Positions 20,520-30,189 of a stretch of DNA of 64,000 bases are shown here, piece by piece. Origin of the DNA: Agapanthus africanus (lineage: Eukaryota; Streptophyta; Magnoliopsida; Asparagales; Amaryllidaceae); NCBI GenBank assembly GCA_030015575.1, contig JASDDO010000016.1, positions 458,194,141-458,258,140 on the forward strand, written 5' to 3'. A model generated the notes under the pieces. That model was not told the origin of the DNA. It searched no databases and worked only from the letters and a program-made list of their open reading frames with translations. Each line of letters opens with the position of its first letter. The stretch's first letter is position 1. A program made the translations under genes and the position numbers.

Positions 20520-21327
20520 GGGGGCGGACGGTCCCGGGTTGTTGCGTCGAGGCGGCCCTGACTATCTCTTCTTCTTCCTCGGTATCACTCCCGAAGACTG
20601 GAATAGTGGTGATAGCTTTGTTCTTCGGTTGGTGACATCTTTCTGTATCCTCAAAATCTGGCAAGAAATATTTTGCATCTTCGTATTTTCGGACTTCGTT
20701 CACGGAGAAAGGGTTCAACTCCCCTGTCACAGTATACTCGAGACCATCCTTGAAGTACTTCATACACTGGTGTTGTGTAGAGGGGATGATGTTGTACTCG
20801 TGTAATCAAGGACGGCCGAGCAAAGCATTGTAGCAAGTCTTGGCGTCAATGATGTGAAATTTAATATCCGTGACGAGTAGCCCGAAGCGCAGCGTCAGTA
20901 TTACAGACCCGAGAGTCCGTGATGACTGGGAGTTGAAACCGGAGATGGTAATTTTATCGCGAGCGAGGTGCTGAACGCTCATGCAGATTTCCTTCAATAC
21001 TCTCACGTTGAGGAGATTGACGGAAGACCCATTGTCAACCAGGATTTTGCCTATCTTTATATCGTGACTATATCCGGAGACATAAAGGAGACGGTTGTGC
21101 TCGCACATCCCAAGGAGGAGATCTTCACCGCCGAAGGTAATATCGGCTGTGTGCACTTCTTCCAGCTCGTCCTTCATCTTTTCTTCGGCGAGAAAAGCTT
21201 GGAATTGTCCTGGCTCTTGTAGCACCTTGATCAATGAATCTCTTGCTTCTTTTGATAGTAAAAGGGCGTCGAGAATGCTGAGCTGCGAGGGTAACTTCCT
21301 CAAGTGCGCCAGAATATTGTACTCCAC
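20482..21327 (-). pseudogene. Tat-1 aspartic protease region
   Basis: Frame 20806-21327 reads LHIL-type helices with FLAEEKMKDELEEVHTADI, then VSGYSHDIKIGKILVDNGSS, where DNGSS replaces the DTGS or DSGS of retroviral-type proteases, followed by VNLLNVRVLKEI and a hydrophobic-hydrophobic-Gly region near TCYNALLGRP. It continues with a separate piece, 20482-20763 (MKYFKDGLEYTVTGELNPF), ending in the acidic FGSDTEEEEEIV repeat. D-N/G-G-S-S active sites are common in Tat elements. Confidence 0.8.
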
Positions 21328-21839
21328 CTTACTTTTTTTAGCGGGTCCTTGGCAGTCAGCTTTTTCATCACTTGGTCATCTAGGGCGATATCCTCAGAGA
21401 CCTTTTTTATTCCCTTATCTTTTCTATTCGTGGGTCCGAGATTCTTTTCTGAATGCGTACGGTTGCGCAGCTGGATATTTTCACAGGCCTTCGGTTCTTC
21501 CTCTTTCCCCAAGGTGGGTTCTTTAAAGAGAGGGCCAAGAGCCATCTCCTCGTCAGAGTCGCTCCCGAAGGTGAGAACCTGCGATCCCCCGGCGTTGACC
21601 ATGCGACAGTTGCCGGTAATTCTTTTATGCTCCTCAGTCGTACTTCTCTGCTCCCGACGAGTTTTGCGTTTCATCCGCTTAAAATGTTGCCAGTGAGCAA
21701 TATATCCCTGCCACCATATTTTAAAAGCATTGCATTCCTCATTGGGGTGCACAATCTTTTGATGATATAAACAGTAGCTCGGATGCATTTTGGCTTCACC
21801 AAGAGTACTTCCTTCGGAGGGTGGTAGCTTCATTCCCAC
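21300..21839 (-). pseudogene. Tat-1 linker with second CHHC module
   Basis: 179 residues including CLYHQKIVHPNEEC (C-x2-H-x4-H-x4-C), FKIWWQGYIAHWQHFKR, an acidic LTFGSDSDEEMALGPL stretch and a lysine-rich segment before DYNVLAHL-type sequence. It overlaps the protease frame by a frameshift at about 21310. Confidence 0.8.
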
Positions 21840-22042
21840 TGATATGGCTTTCGCAAATTTTTCCTCATCTTGAACTTGTTTTTATCTGCGACAGATGTCC
21901 TTTGATTTGGCAGGAGTATCTCGACTCTTTCGTCCAGTCGCCGGCGTTTGGCTTTTTCAAATATGGCCATCTCACGCTCCCGATTGGCTTTACTTTTCAG
22001 AAGAGCTGTGTTTAGGAATGCATCAATTATTTCATCTGATGG

Positions 22043-22831
22043 CTACAAGAGTTCTGGCTCAGAACCTGCCCCCAGTTTCTTTGTGCAAGGAGCCTCTTCA
22101 TTATCTAGCGATGAATGAGAGATCACATGGCAACTTGCCATGTAATCTTCAGATCCATCCGATGAGTCTTCTCCATCATTTTCATCCTCAAGGACGTGGC
22201 TGAGAAACTCTTGAAGTGTGACCGGATTCCGCGCCTTCTGGTTATATTCTTCCAGTGCGTCAATCTGTTTTTGTAGGTCCGTGCGCTTGTCGCCAGGCTT
22301 CATGGGCTTCTTGGATCTCTTCTTCTTCTTTGAAGATTTTGACGGCTGGGTGTGGGCGCTTTGGCTATCACCACCAATTTTTAGAGCTGGGCGCGGCTTC
22401 AGCATTCCTTCGATGATCTAGAGTTCTAGCAGATTCTTCCACCTGATCGCCGGGCATGTCTGGAGATCATTCAGCATTCTTTTGGTTTTGACTGAGAGAA
22501 CGACCTCCCATGGAGCATCTTCAACAAAAGAGTACGTTGCCCCCGGTGTGTCCATCTTCTTAGGAGTGTACGGTTGTGGTAGGCTTACTTTCCACTTCTC
22601 AGACAACGCAAACTTGCCTTGTTGGTACTGATCCTCGATCCATCCCTTAAAGACAAAGCAATCATCGATTGGATGGCTTACCGTTTGGTGGTAAGGACAA
22701 TAATTGGGATTATTCGCTTCGCCGGGTTGCAATGGTCGCTTTGGATTCGGCAGATTGATAAGCCTGTTGCGCATTGCTAGTTCAAATAATCTCTTCGTTT
22801 TGTCCCATGGGAACGAGTAAGGACGTTTCAT
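22043..22831 (-). pseudogene. Tat-1 gag C-terminus with first CHHC module
   Basis: Two frames in the same phase. 22418-22831 has YSFPWDKTKRLFELAMRNRL, then CPYHQTVSHPIDDC and VFKGWIEDQYQQGKF. 22043-22405 is a lysine/serine-rich linker (SSKKKKRSKKPMK) followed by a coiled-coil-like DLQKQIDALEEYNQKA and an acidic tail. The knuckle has His in place of the second Cys of the classical CCHC, as is usual for Tat gag. Confidence 0.8.
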
Positions 22832-22891
22832 TTTCTCATTATAATAGCGTCGTCTCTCTTCCAGTTGATCCGTTAGTTTCGGGGCATTGGG

Positions 22892-23926
22892 CTATTGTTG
22901 AGTATTCGCAACGAACGTCGCCTTCCCTTTACCCTTTTCGTTTCGCGGCTCTGGCTTCGGAGGAGACGGTCTATGACCCATCTGGTCCATCTGGGACAAC
23001 TTGTCGATCAAGGCTTGGAATGTGGTCGGTTTAAAGAACATCGTGAATTGGGAAATAGTTGCATGAGGGTCCAGAGTGCCCACGAACATGCCCACCGCTG
23101 GTGCCTCTTCGATGCGCTGTTTGCACTTTGACACAAGATTTCGCCATCGGAATGCGTATTGAACCCAAGTTTCGCCCGACTTTACCCTTGCATTGATCAA
23201 TGCTGTTATCGGGGTGCATTCACTTGCGCTCGCGAATCGCTGGGTGAATAACAACTTCATTTCTGCGAAAGTTTTGACGGAGTCATTTGGGAGTTCAGAG
23301 TACCACTCAAACGCCGTTTTCGACAAGCTGCCGACGAATTGGCAGAGCAAAAGCTTATCATCGCCACTGGTGTTTCCACAATGAGCCCTGAACTGAGCAA
23401 CATGTTGATGGGGATTGCCTGTCCTCTTGTACACATGGAATTTGGGGATCGTGTAGCCCGGCGGGTACTTTATCTGATCATACCAGCCTGGATACGGTCG
23501 CCCAGTTCTGACAACTTGGCCAGCCGCTTCATTTTTCTGGTGAACTCGTATTTGTTGAGCAATATAGTCATCTAGGGCGGCCTTAGAAATGGTTTCCTCT
23601 TTGGCTGCTGAAAGCGCCGGAGGTGGATTTGATGTTTCTCCTCTATCATCTTCAATTATCACTGGAGGATCTTCGGCTGGGGGATCCGGCTGGATCATCA
23701 TGCCCACCATATCTTGGAATAGAAAGGCCATTTTCTTTATATTGGTCGCTTGTTCCGCAGCCTCTTTATCCTTCTTCTCAAGCATTCTCCGAAAGAATTC
23801 AGCATCAGTTTCCTGCTCACGGCGCTGCTCCGCGGATGTTTCCGGGCTTTCTTTTGGCCCGGTGAGTGCGGCCATCACAGTCATCATCTCCTGAAGCTTT
23901 TGCTGCTGTTCTTGGGCTTTGGTCAC
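22892..23926 (-). pseudogene. Tat-1 gag capsid region
   Basis: 344 residues. A glutamine- and glutamate-rich helix (QEQQQKLQEM, RMLEKKDKEAAEQA) is followed by PYPGWYDQIKYPPGYTIPKF and the retrotransposon gag core with KLLLCQFVGSLSKTAFEWY, FAEMKLLFTQRF and ETWVQYAFRWRNL. The W-Y-x-x-L and F-x-x-R-F patterns are those of the plant retrotransposon gag family. The protein would assemble virus-like particles. A -1 frameshift at about 23925 separates it from the N-terminal part. Confidence 0.88.
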
Positions 23927-25136
23927 GGATCGCGTAAGTGGTCGATGACTGTGGAGATACGGCTATCTTCTTTTCCGGATGTCATGTAGACGGTATGCAC
24001 GACCATGCCCCCAGATTTAGGGCGTTTGGGCTCAGTGCCCTTGACATTTGTTGCAGGTATGGGGACTTTCTCCGGCCTTCTCCCCTTTTGAGCAATTGAA
24101 GTCGAGGGGGGCGTTGCAGCGGGCACCCAGACGGCTTTTGCCTTTCGTGGCTCAGCAAGATGGTTCTCTTCTTGTTGGACCTTCGCCCTTTTCTGTCGGC
24201 GAGGGTAATCTTGATCAACTACCGAGTCCCGAACTTGTCGCCAGACTTTGTAAACTTTAGATGACAGCCGTTGAGGAGACTGGTTCAACTTCATTTCTAT
24301 ATCATTCTCCACCGGAGGGGGAGATCTTTTCAGTACGGCGGTAGGAGAGTTCCTACACACCTTGTTTAGTAGCTCAAAACTGTTCCCGGTTGGAACGACG
24401 GCATTAAGTTCCACCGTTGGAGTTGGTGGAGTTAGCCCAGAGGGGGAGTTGCCCCCGGCCTTCCTTACTCGGCGCCAGTGGCGACGTCGAGCGTGTCGAG
24501 CCGTTGGTGTTGGTTTGGTGGTGGGGATGGCTTTGTCTTGCCCCCTTTCCAAGTGAAGGGTTGCTGCTGGCGTCAGCCTGTTGAAGACTGATGTCCGTTG
24601 AGAAGCAGTATCCCATCGGTCGAAAATAGACTTCTGAGCAGGGCAGGAGCCAGTCTTGTAAAAACTGACCCTTTGGAAGGGGAAGCCGCCTCGACGACTT
24701 CAGGGGTAGGGATGGCTATCTTCTTCGGAACAACCTTCTCTGGGATTGCAGGCTTCATCACGGGCCCACATGGACTTTGGCCCAATCTGGCGAAGACTGA
24801 GACGCTGGAGCTGGACGACCCGTTGAGAGGGGCCGCAGTAGCTGTAAGCCGGTCAAAGACCGACTTCTTGGGAGCTTCCGGTGTTGGCACAGGAGCGGTG
24901 AATCTCATTGGCGGGAGCATGGTTCCGAAAAACAATCCTGTGGTGGCTTGAGTGACCTGTTCCACCGGCATTGTGAACAGGGAGGCTGCTTGAGGTCCGT
25001 AAGATATGCCTCCAGATGAGGAGGAGCGTGGGTTGCAATTGCAGTTAGAACACTTTGCACAAGTGAACGCCATTGATCCTTCATTTTCTGCGCCAAGCAA
25101 AACGCCAAATCTTAGTACCTCGAATCCCAAGGGCAA
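23923..25136 (-). pseudogene. Tat-1 gag N-terminal region with SVFxRL repeats
   Basis: Two frames (24573-25136 and 23923-24552) joined by a frameshift near 24570. The first starts MPLGFEVLRFGVLL about 66 bases after the PBS and carries a low-complexity stretch with repeated KSVFDRL, VSVFARL and GSVFTRL motifs. The second has RHARRRHWRRVRKAGGN, a basic patch, then PTAVLKRSPPPVE and SSKVYKVWRQVRDSVVDQDY. Tat-3 shows the same order at 54914-56046. It is probably an intrinsically disordered N-terminal gag extension. Confidence 0.75.
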
Positions 25137-25201
25137 CCATCAGCAAACCGCGATTGGTTCGCGGACATGACACACGAAGTGTGGAGTGGAAAGAGGAAAA
25201 G

Positions 25202-25219
25202 GTCCCACCGGGCGTGCCA
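25202..25219 (-). other. Tat-1 primer binding site
   Basis: The minus strand reads TGGCACGCCCGGTGGGAC, five bases inside the 5' LTR. It begins TGG, as needed to pair with a tRNA CCA end. Tat-3 has the identical 18 bases at 54863-54880. I do not assign the tRNA. Confidence 0.85.
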
Positions 25220-25759
25220 GAATCTGTTCCCCTCTGAAAGACGGCAAGACAAACGTCTTGCTTGAAATTCGAGACAGATGCTAATTGGTTTTATCCGTCC
25301 ACCTCTCCGAAGATGCCAAGTTGATTTATGGCACCATGTATCGAAGGTTTAAACGGATGCGGCCGATGTAGCAGATTTCGTCAGATTCCCCCTTTCTTGA
25401 GGGGTTTTTGATTGTGGGGACGCTCTTCCCTGCAGGCGCAAGCCCCTGCAGTTAATTACGCTACCGCATCGTGGTAACAAGTTTCTCCTTCTCCAGATGG
25501 TCACTTCGTGTCGTGGGTGTTTGTTTTGTGTTTGGTTGCCCATGGATTGTATACGGAGACTAAGTTATGTTGTCGCCCGTAGGGCGTGGATTAGTTAAAA
25601 TCCGTATTTTCTTAGATTTGGGTTTGGGGGTTGGGTTTAAGGATACGTTAGTCTCATTTGAGACTAAGATCAACTTAAACGTATGTTAAGGATACGTTAG
25701 TCTAATTTTAGACTAAGATCAACTTAACAGGATCGTTTAGATCCAACAAAAGAGCAATT

Positions 25760-26300
25760 GGGCTCTGTCGTTTAGTTTAATGACATTGCGGTCCATAATT
25801 AGTTTAAGGACATTACGGTCTATTGTTAGTTTAAGGACATCTCGGTCCATTGTTAGTTTAAAGACATCGCGGTCGAGGTTAAGGATATCACAGTCCATGA
25901 GTTTAGGGACCCCACAGTCCGTTGTTAGTTTTAAGACATCACGGTCGAGGTTAAGGACATCATAGTCCATGGGTTTAAGGACCCCACAGTCCAATGTTAG
26001 TTTTAAGACATCACGGTCAAGATTAAGGACATCATAGTCCATGGGCTTAACGACCCTACAGTCCGATGTTAGTTTTAAGACATCATGGTCGAGATTAAGG
26101 ACATCATAGTCCATGGGTTTAAGGACCCCACAGTCCAATGTTAGTTTAAATACATCACGGTTGAGGTTAAGGACATCATAGTCCATGAGTTTAAGGACCC
26201 CACAGTCCAATGTTAGTTTAAAGACATCACGGTCGAGGTTAAGGACATCATAGTCTATGAGTTTAAGGACCCCACAGTCCGTAGTTTAGAGACTCATAGT
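25760..26300. repeat. U5 tandem array, 36/72-bp units (right LTR)
   Basis: Same GACATCACGGTCGAGG / GACATCATAGTCCATG array as in the left LTR. The minus strand is open for 157 codons (25737-26210) because the period is a multiple of three. Confidence 0.85.
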
Positions 26301-28084
26301 CTATGAAATTTGTGGTTGTCGGGACCCGTCACCTCTTTGAAGACGTTGAGGAATTACAACGACAAATATCAAAGGAGTGAAGAGATGTACCCTTGAACCA
26401 AGATGGATTAAATGATCTGTAGTCCGATTTGGAACTAAGATCAATTAATTATATTATGAGCACATTGGCTCAGTTGAGTCTGAGTTGAGGACTTATGGCC
26501 AACTTGGGCTAAGTCTAATTAAGTTTGAAGTATTGGGCCTCTGTTGGACCATTAGACATTTGTCTGGTTTCAGCCCACATTATTTAGCAATGCTAAACAA
26601 GAGTTTGAGGGCTTTGATAACATTTTTATCTTTGACTGAGCATTGAACATTATAGCCCTGAATTTTACTCAATTTTGAGATTCAGTTGAAGGGGAGACTT
26701 GTGTCTCTGGAGAATTAGGCAATTTGGCTAAAAGTAGCGTTAAACACTAGTGAACAACAGTGTTAAACACTGGAAATAGAACTCTCAAAAAAGAACAATC
26801 AGTGTTAAACACAGGAAATATAATTCTCATTTTAGTATTAAACACTAGAAAACAACAGTGTTAAACACTAGAAATAAGATTTTCAAATTAGTGTTAAACA
26901 CTAAAAGTAAAGTTCTCAAATTAGTGTTAAACACTAAAAGACAATCAGTGTTAAACACTGGGAATAGAGCTTTCGAATTAGTGTTAAACACTAAAGAAAA
27001 AGGGGTCACGTGTGGACAAGTGAGGGCACCCAAAGGTGGGACCAGATCCCTTTACTTTGTTCTGCAATTAAGTGTTAAACACTTTTTTATTTTTATTTTC
27101 AAGCATCACGTGTTGGCACGTGATGGAGATCTATGCGCCAATTGTTAAAGCATTTGCTGAGAGGTCACATGATAACACGTGAGAGCGCCCAAAGCTTAGA
27201 TTTCCTTTGCTCTTTCTTTCCGTGTTTTGGAGGTCACGTGGGAGCACGTGAGGCATTACCTCGGGGCTGATTCCTTCTCATTTTTGTCGACCTTTTCAGG
27301 GGTCACGTGGGGCACGTGACCTAGCTCTTTTCATGCTCAGAGATCTCTTAAGCCTCTTTATTTTATTTTGAGAATTAAATTCTCTGTAGGGTTAAACCCT
27401 GATCATGATTTTGGAGGAATTAAATTCCTTTTATGAAAGAATTAAATTCTTACATATAGGGTTAAACCTAAATTTCTTTTAGAGGAATTAAATTCTCATA
27501 TATGTAAAAGAATTAAATTCTTGTATAGGGTGAAACCCTAATTTCATTTTAAGTGGAATTAAATTCCTGTGAATTTGAGAGAATTAAATTCTTAATTAGG
27601 GTTAAACCCTAATTTTGTCCATCTTGAAGGAATTAAATTCTTGTAATTTTAGGAGAATTGAATTCTCATATAGGGTTAAACCCTAGTTTCATCTTGGAGG
27701 AATTAAATTCCTGTAAATTTGGGAGAATTAAATTCTAATATAGGGTTAAACCCTAATTTTGTTTTGGGAGAATTAAATTCTCTAAACTCAATTCCCCCTC
27801 TAAGTTTTGGATCTGTATGGCAGGATCTCAACCAGATGAGAATTAAATTCTCAATTTATGGGGGGACGTGCTTCTGCAGATTTTCAACCAGAGGAAGAAC
27901 TATGTTCTTTTGTGCAGAAGAGTTAAACTCTTAAATTTGAGAATTAAATTCTCTGTTTGAAGTTTTGATCCCCTTTCTTTTCTCACCTAAGGTTTCTTTT
28001 TTTGAGAATTAAATTCTCCTTTCTTTTCTCTCTGCTATTTCAAGATCCCAAAATTCTATATATTTTTTTTCTCTTCTCTTGGCT

Positions 28085-28096
28085 CCTATTTATAGG
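28085..28096 (-). promoter_or_regulatory. Candidate TATA box of Tat-1 sense transcript
   Basis: The minus strand reads CCTATAAATAGG within the 5' LTR, upstream (in sense) of the palindrome fields and of the U5 array. Confidence 0.55.
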
Positions 28097-28754
28097 AGAA
28101 GGAAAAGAATCAATTTGTTTAGTAAATCTTTCATCGAAAGATTTTGTTTGTTTTCATAATTAATATGATCCTTTAGATCATTCAGTGAATTTTATTCACC
28201 GTTGGATTTTATATCCAAAGATATTCTGTTTGTTTTTTTCGGTGAGATTTAGGGGAAATCTTTCCTTGTCTAAGATTTTTTTTCCATAAATTGGTGATTT
28301 TTAATTACTCTTGGATCTTTAATCCAACGGTCCCCATAATCCTTTTCCATTTGGAAAGATTTAGAAGTTTTTAGAATTTAATTCTATTAAACCGTAAGGC
28401 TTTCGAAACCAGTCACGTGCTGAAACGTGACCCTTGGTCACGTGTGAGCATGTGACCCCCAATTGAGTTCTTTTTTCAGCGTTTATTTACGCTTCAGTTT
28501 TAACCATCATGTGTCAACACGTGACCATTGGTCACATGTGAGCACGTGACACCTCATTGAGGTATTTCCTTCAGCCGTTTGTTTTTTATTTCTGTTTTAA
28601 CTATCACGTGTCAACACGTGACCCCCAATTGGGTCCTTCTTCAGCCGTTGTTTTTATTTCTTTTTTAACTATCACGTGTCAACACGTGACCATTGGTCAC
28701 GTGTGAGCACGTGAAACCTCATTGAGGTAATTCCTGATTTTTAATCAGGGAACA

Positions 28755-29561
28755 TTCCACATATTGTATCATAATCACAGAATATCATGACGATATTTAA
28801 CATTTCGATCGAATCAACATACGCTCACAAATTACCTCCGTGAGCTCAACACTTGAGCAAAGTCAAAACACTTAAAAACCGTGCCACAGTGTCTATGGAC
28901 CAGCCGTAGAAGGAGTTAACCAATACCTCACCTATGACACCACGGAACTACGGCAAACCCTAAGGTTCGATCGCGGTTCCGTGGGCATAGAATCGAGTTA
29001 AGGTTAGTATAGGCTTCTAGAGGGTCTATAGGAATACTTGCATGATTTTACGAGTACAATCAACTTTGGAAAATTACAACACTTGAAAATTTCAACGGGA
29101 TACAAAATGTTGTGTTTGAAGTTCAATCGAACTGCTAAATATAGTCAAGGTTACCAATACAGTGTTAAATTATACGACTACAAAGTACTATGAATTAGCC
29201 TCAGGTCAAATAATCATCACATGAAAATTGGGCTAAGCAAATAATACTAGAAACCCCAAATTGAAGACACCAGAGCTCAGGAGAAATACGGAGAGCAGAG
29301 GAGGCAGAGGGGCCGGCCACGCCGTATTCTAGGGCTTGGTGCTCGGCCAAAATCCGAGCACCCCCCCCCCCCGTATTTCACCCATGTTCATTGTTTGTCC
29401 CATATGTCATTCTGCACTTGTTTGAAAAATTTTTAAAGTACATTTTAGAAAATTTACAGAGAGCAAAATGAGGGTTCCATAATACCGTATTTCGGAGTCG
29501 ATTTCGTTTTCGTAATTGTTTTAACACCGTGTCTAAAATTCTAGCTTGGCTCTGATACCAC
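28755..29561 (-). mobile_element. Copia-A1, right part (leader and PBS)
   Basis: Continues 305-3700 after the Tat-1 insertion. It starts with the second TTCCA (28755-28759) and is related to 41398-42200 of Copia-A2. No coding frame is visible. A C12 run lies at 29361-29372. The copia PBS (minus strand TGGTATCAGAGCC, 29548-29560) closes it. Confidence 0.8.
29548..29560 (-). other. Copia-A1 primer binding site
   Basis: The minus strand reads TGGTATCAGAGCC, complementary to the 3' end of plant initiator tRNA-Met, one base inside the LTR end at 29562. This is the standard plant copia PBS. Confidence 0.95.
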
Positions 29562-30189
29562 TGTTGGGTTTCCCTTGCACCTAGTCTAGGGTTTGATAGC
29601 ATCACTCATGCCGCTTTAAAATTTAGAGAGGTGCAAAGCAAACAAACCATGAATCTTTACTAGAATTATTAGGGTAACAAAGTTTGTAGCACATACAAAG
29701 AACTATCTATCACATAGAGTTAAGGATTACAACCTTTGTAGTCCGTTCCTTCGCTTCATAAGCTCCGTGTTGAGATCCCTTCGCTGCGATTATCAAGAAC
29801 TCCGACTCTAGAGAGGCTCTATGAGGTGAATGAGGCATCTTGCTTGAAGTCTTCTTGATCTAAGATGATCTACCTTGAATAATCTCTAACCCAAGCTTAC
29901 ACTTCACTAATGAAGTTATTAGAGAAGTGAACAACCAAATCTAAGTGGCTAGAATAGATGAGGATGATAAAGTAGGAATTTTACTCTCTTTTGTTTTCTT
30001 TCTCTCACTTTTATTCACCACACACAAAAAGCTAGTAAATCTTTTTCAAGGAGGAAGAAGAAAAAGAAAGCTTTTTGTGATGAATAATGAATTATTGTTG
30101 TGGTTATAATTGCAACCTAGGGTTAAGAATGACAGGCTTAACCCTTATAGAGAATAAACCATGGGTAGAGGTTTAGGTTGGGTTAACAA
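29562..30189 (-). repeat. Copia-A1 5' LTR, truncated (628 bp)
   Basis: Begins TGTTGGGTTTCCC and is closely similar to the first 630 bases of the solo LTR at 32311. Similarity stops after GGGTTAACAA, where the Tekay pol sequence begins. About 1.6 kb of LTR is lost. Confidence 0.9.

Larger units (their letters stand above)
3701..28754 (-). mobile_element. Tat-1: complete ~25-kb Ty3/gypsy Tat-lineage retrotransposon
   Basis: The element spans 25,054 bp with LTRs at 3701-7248 and 25225-28754, terminal TGTTCCC/GGGAACA inverted repeats and a 5-bp target duplication. Sense is the minus strand: PBS at 25202-25219, gag near 25136-22043, protease near 21080, RT and RNase H at 19298-17715, a second archaeal-type RNase H at 17599-16871, integrase at 16846-15967, then about 8.5 kb containing repeats and an antisense gene, and the 3' LTR. 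A dual RNase H, C-x2-H-x4-H-x4-C knuckles and an antisense gene between pol and the 3' LTR are established Tat/Ogre-type traits. Several frameshifts and stops make pol non-functional. The LTRs differ at many positions (about ten in the first hundred bases), so the insertion is not recent. Confidence 0.95.
25225..28754 (-). repeat. Tat-1 5' LTR (3,530 bp)
   Basis: Aligns end to end with 3701-7248, with substitutions and small indels, for example loss of one CACGTG-containing unit near 28615. The minus-strand TATA box is at 28085-28096, the U5 array at 25760-26300, and palindromes run throughout as in the other copy. Confidence 0.95.

Noticed and set aside
29361..29372. C12 run as a regulatory or G-quadruplex element
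   Set aside because: A single homopolymer in a decayed leader. Length may also be a sequencing uncertainty.
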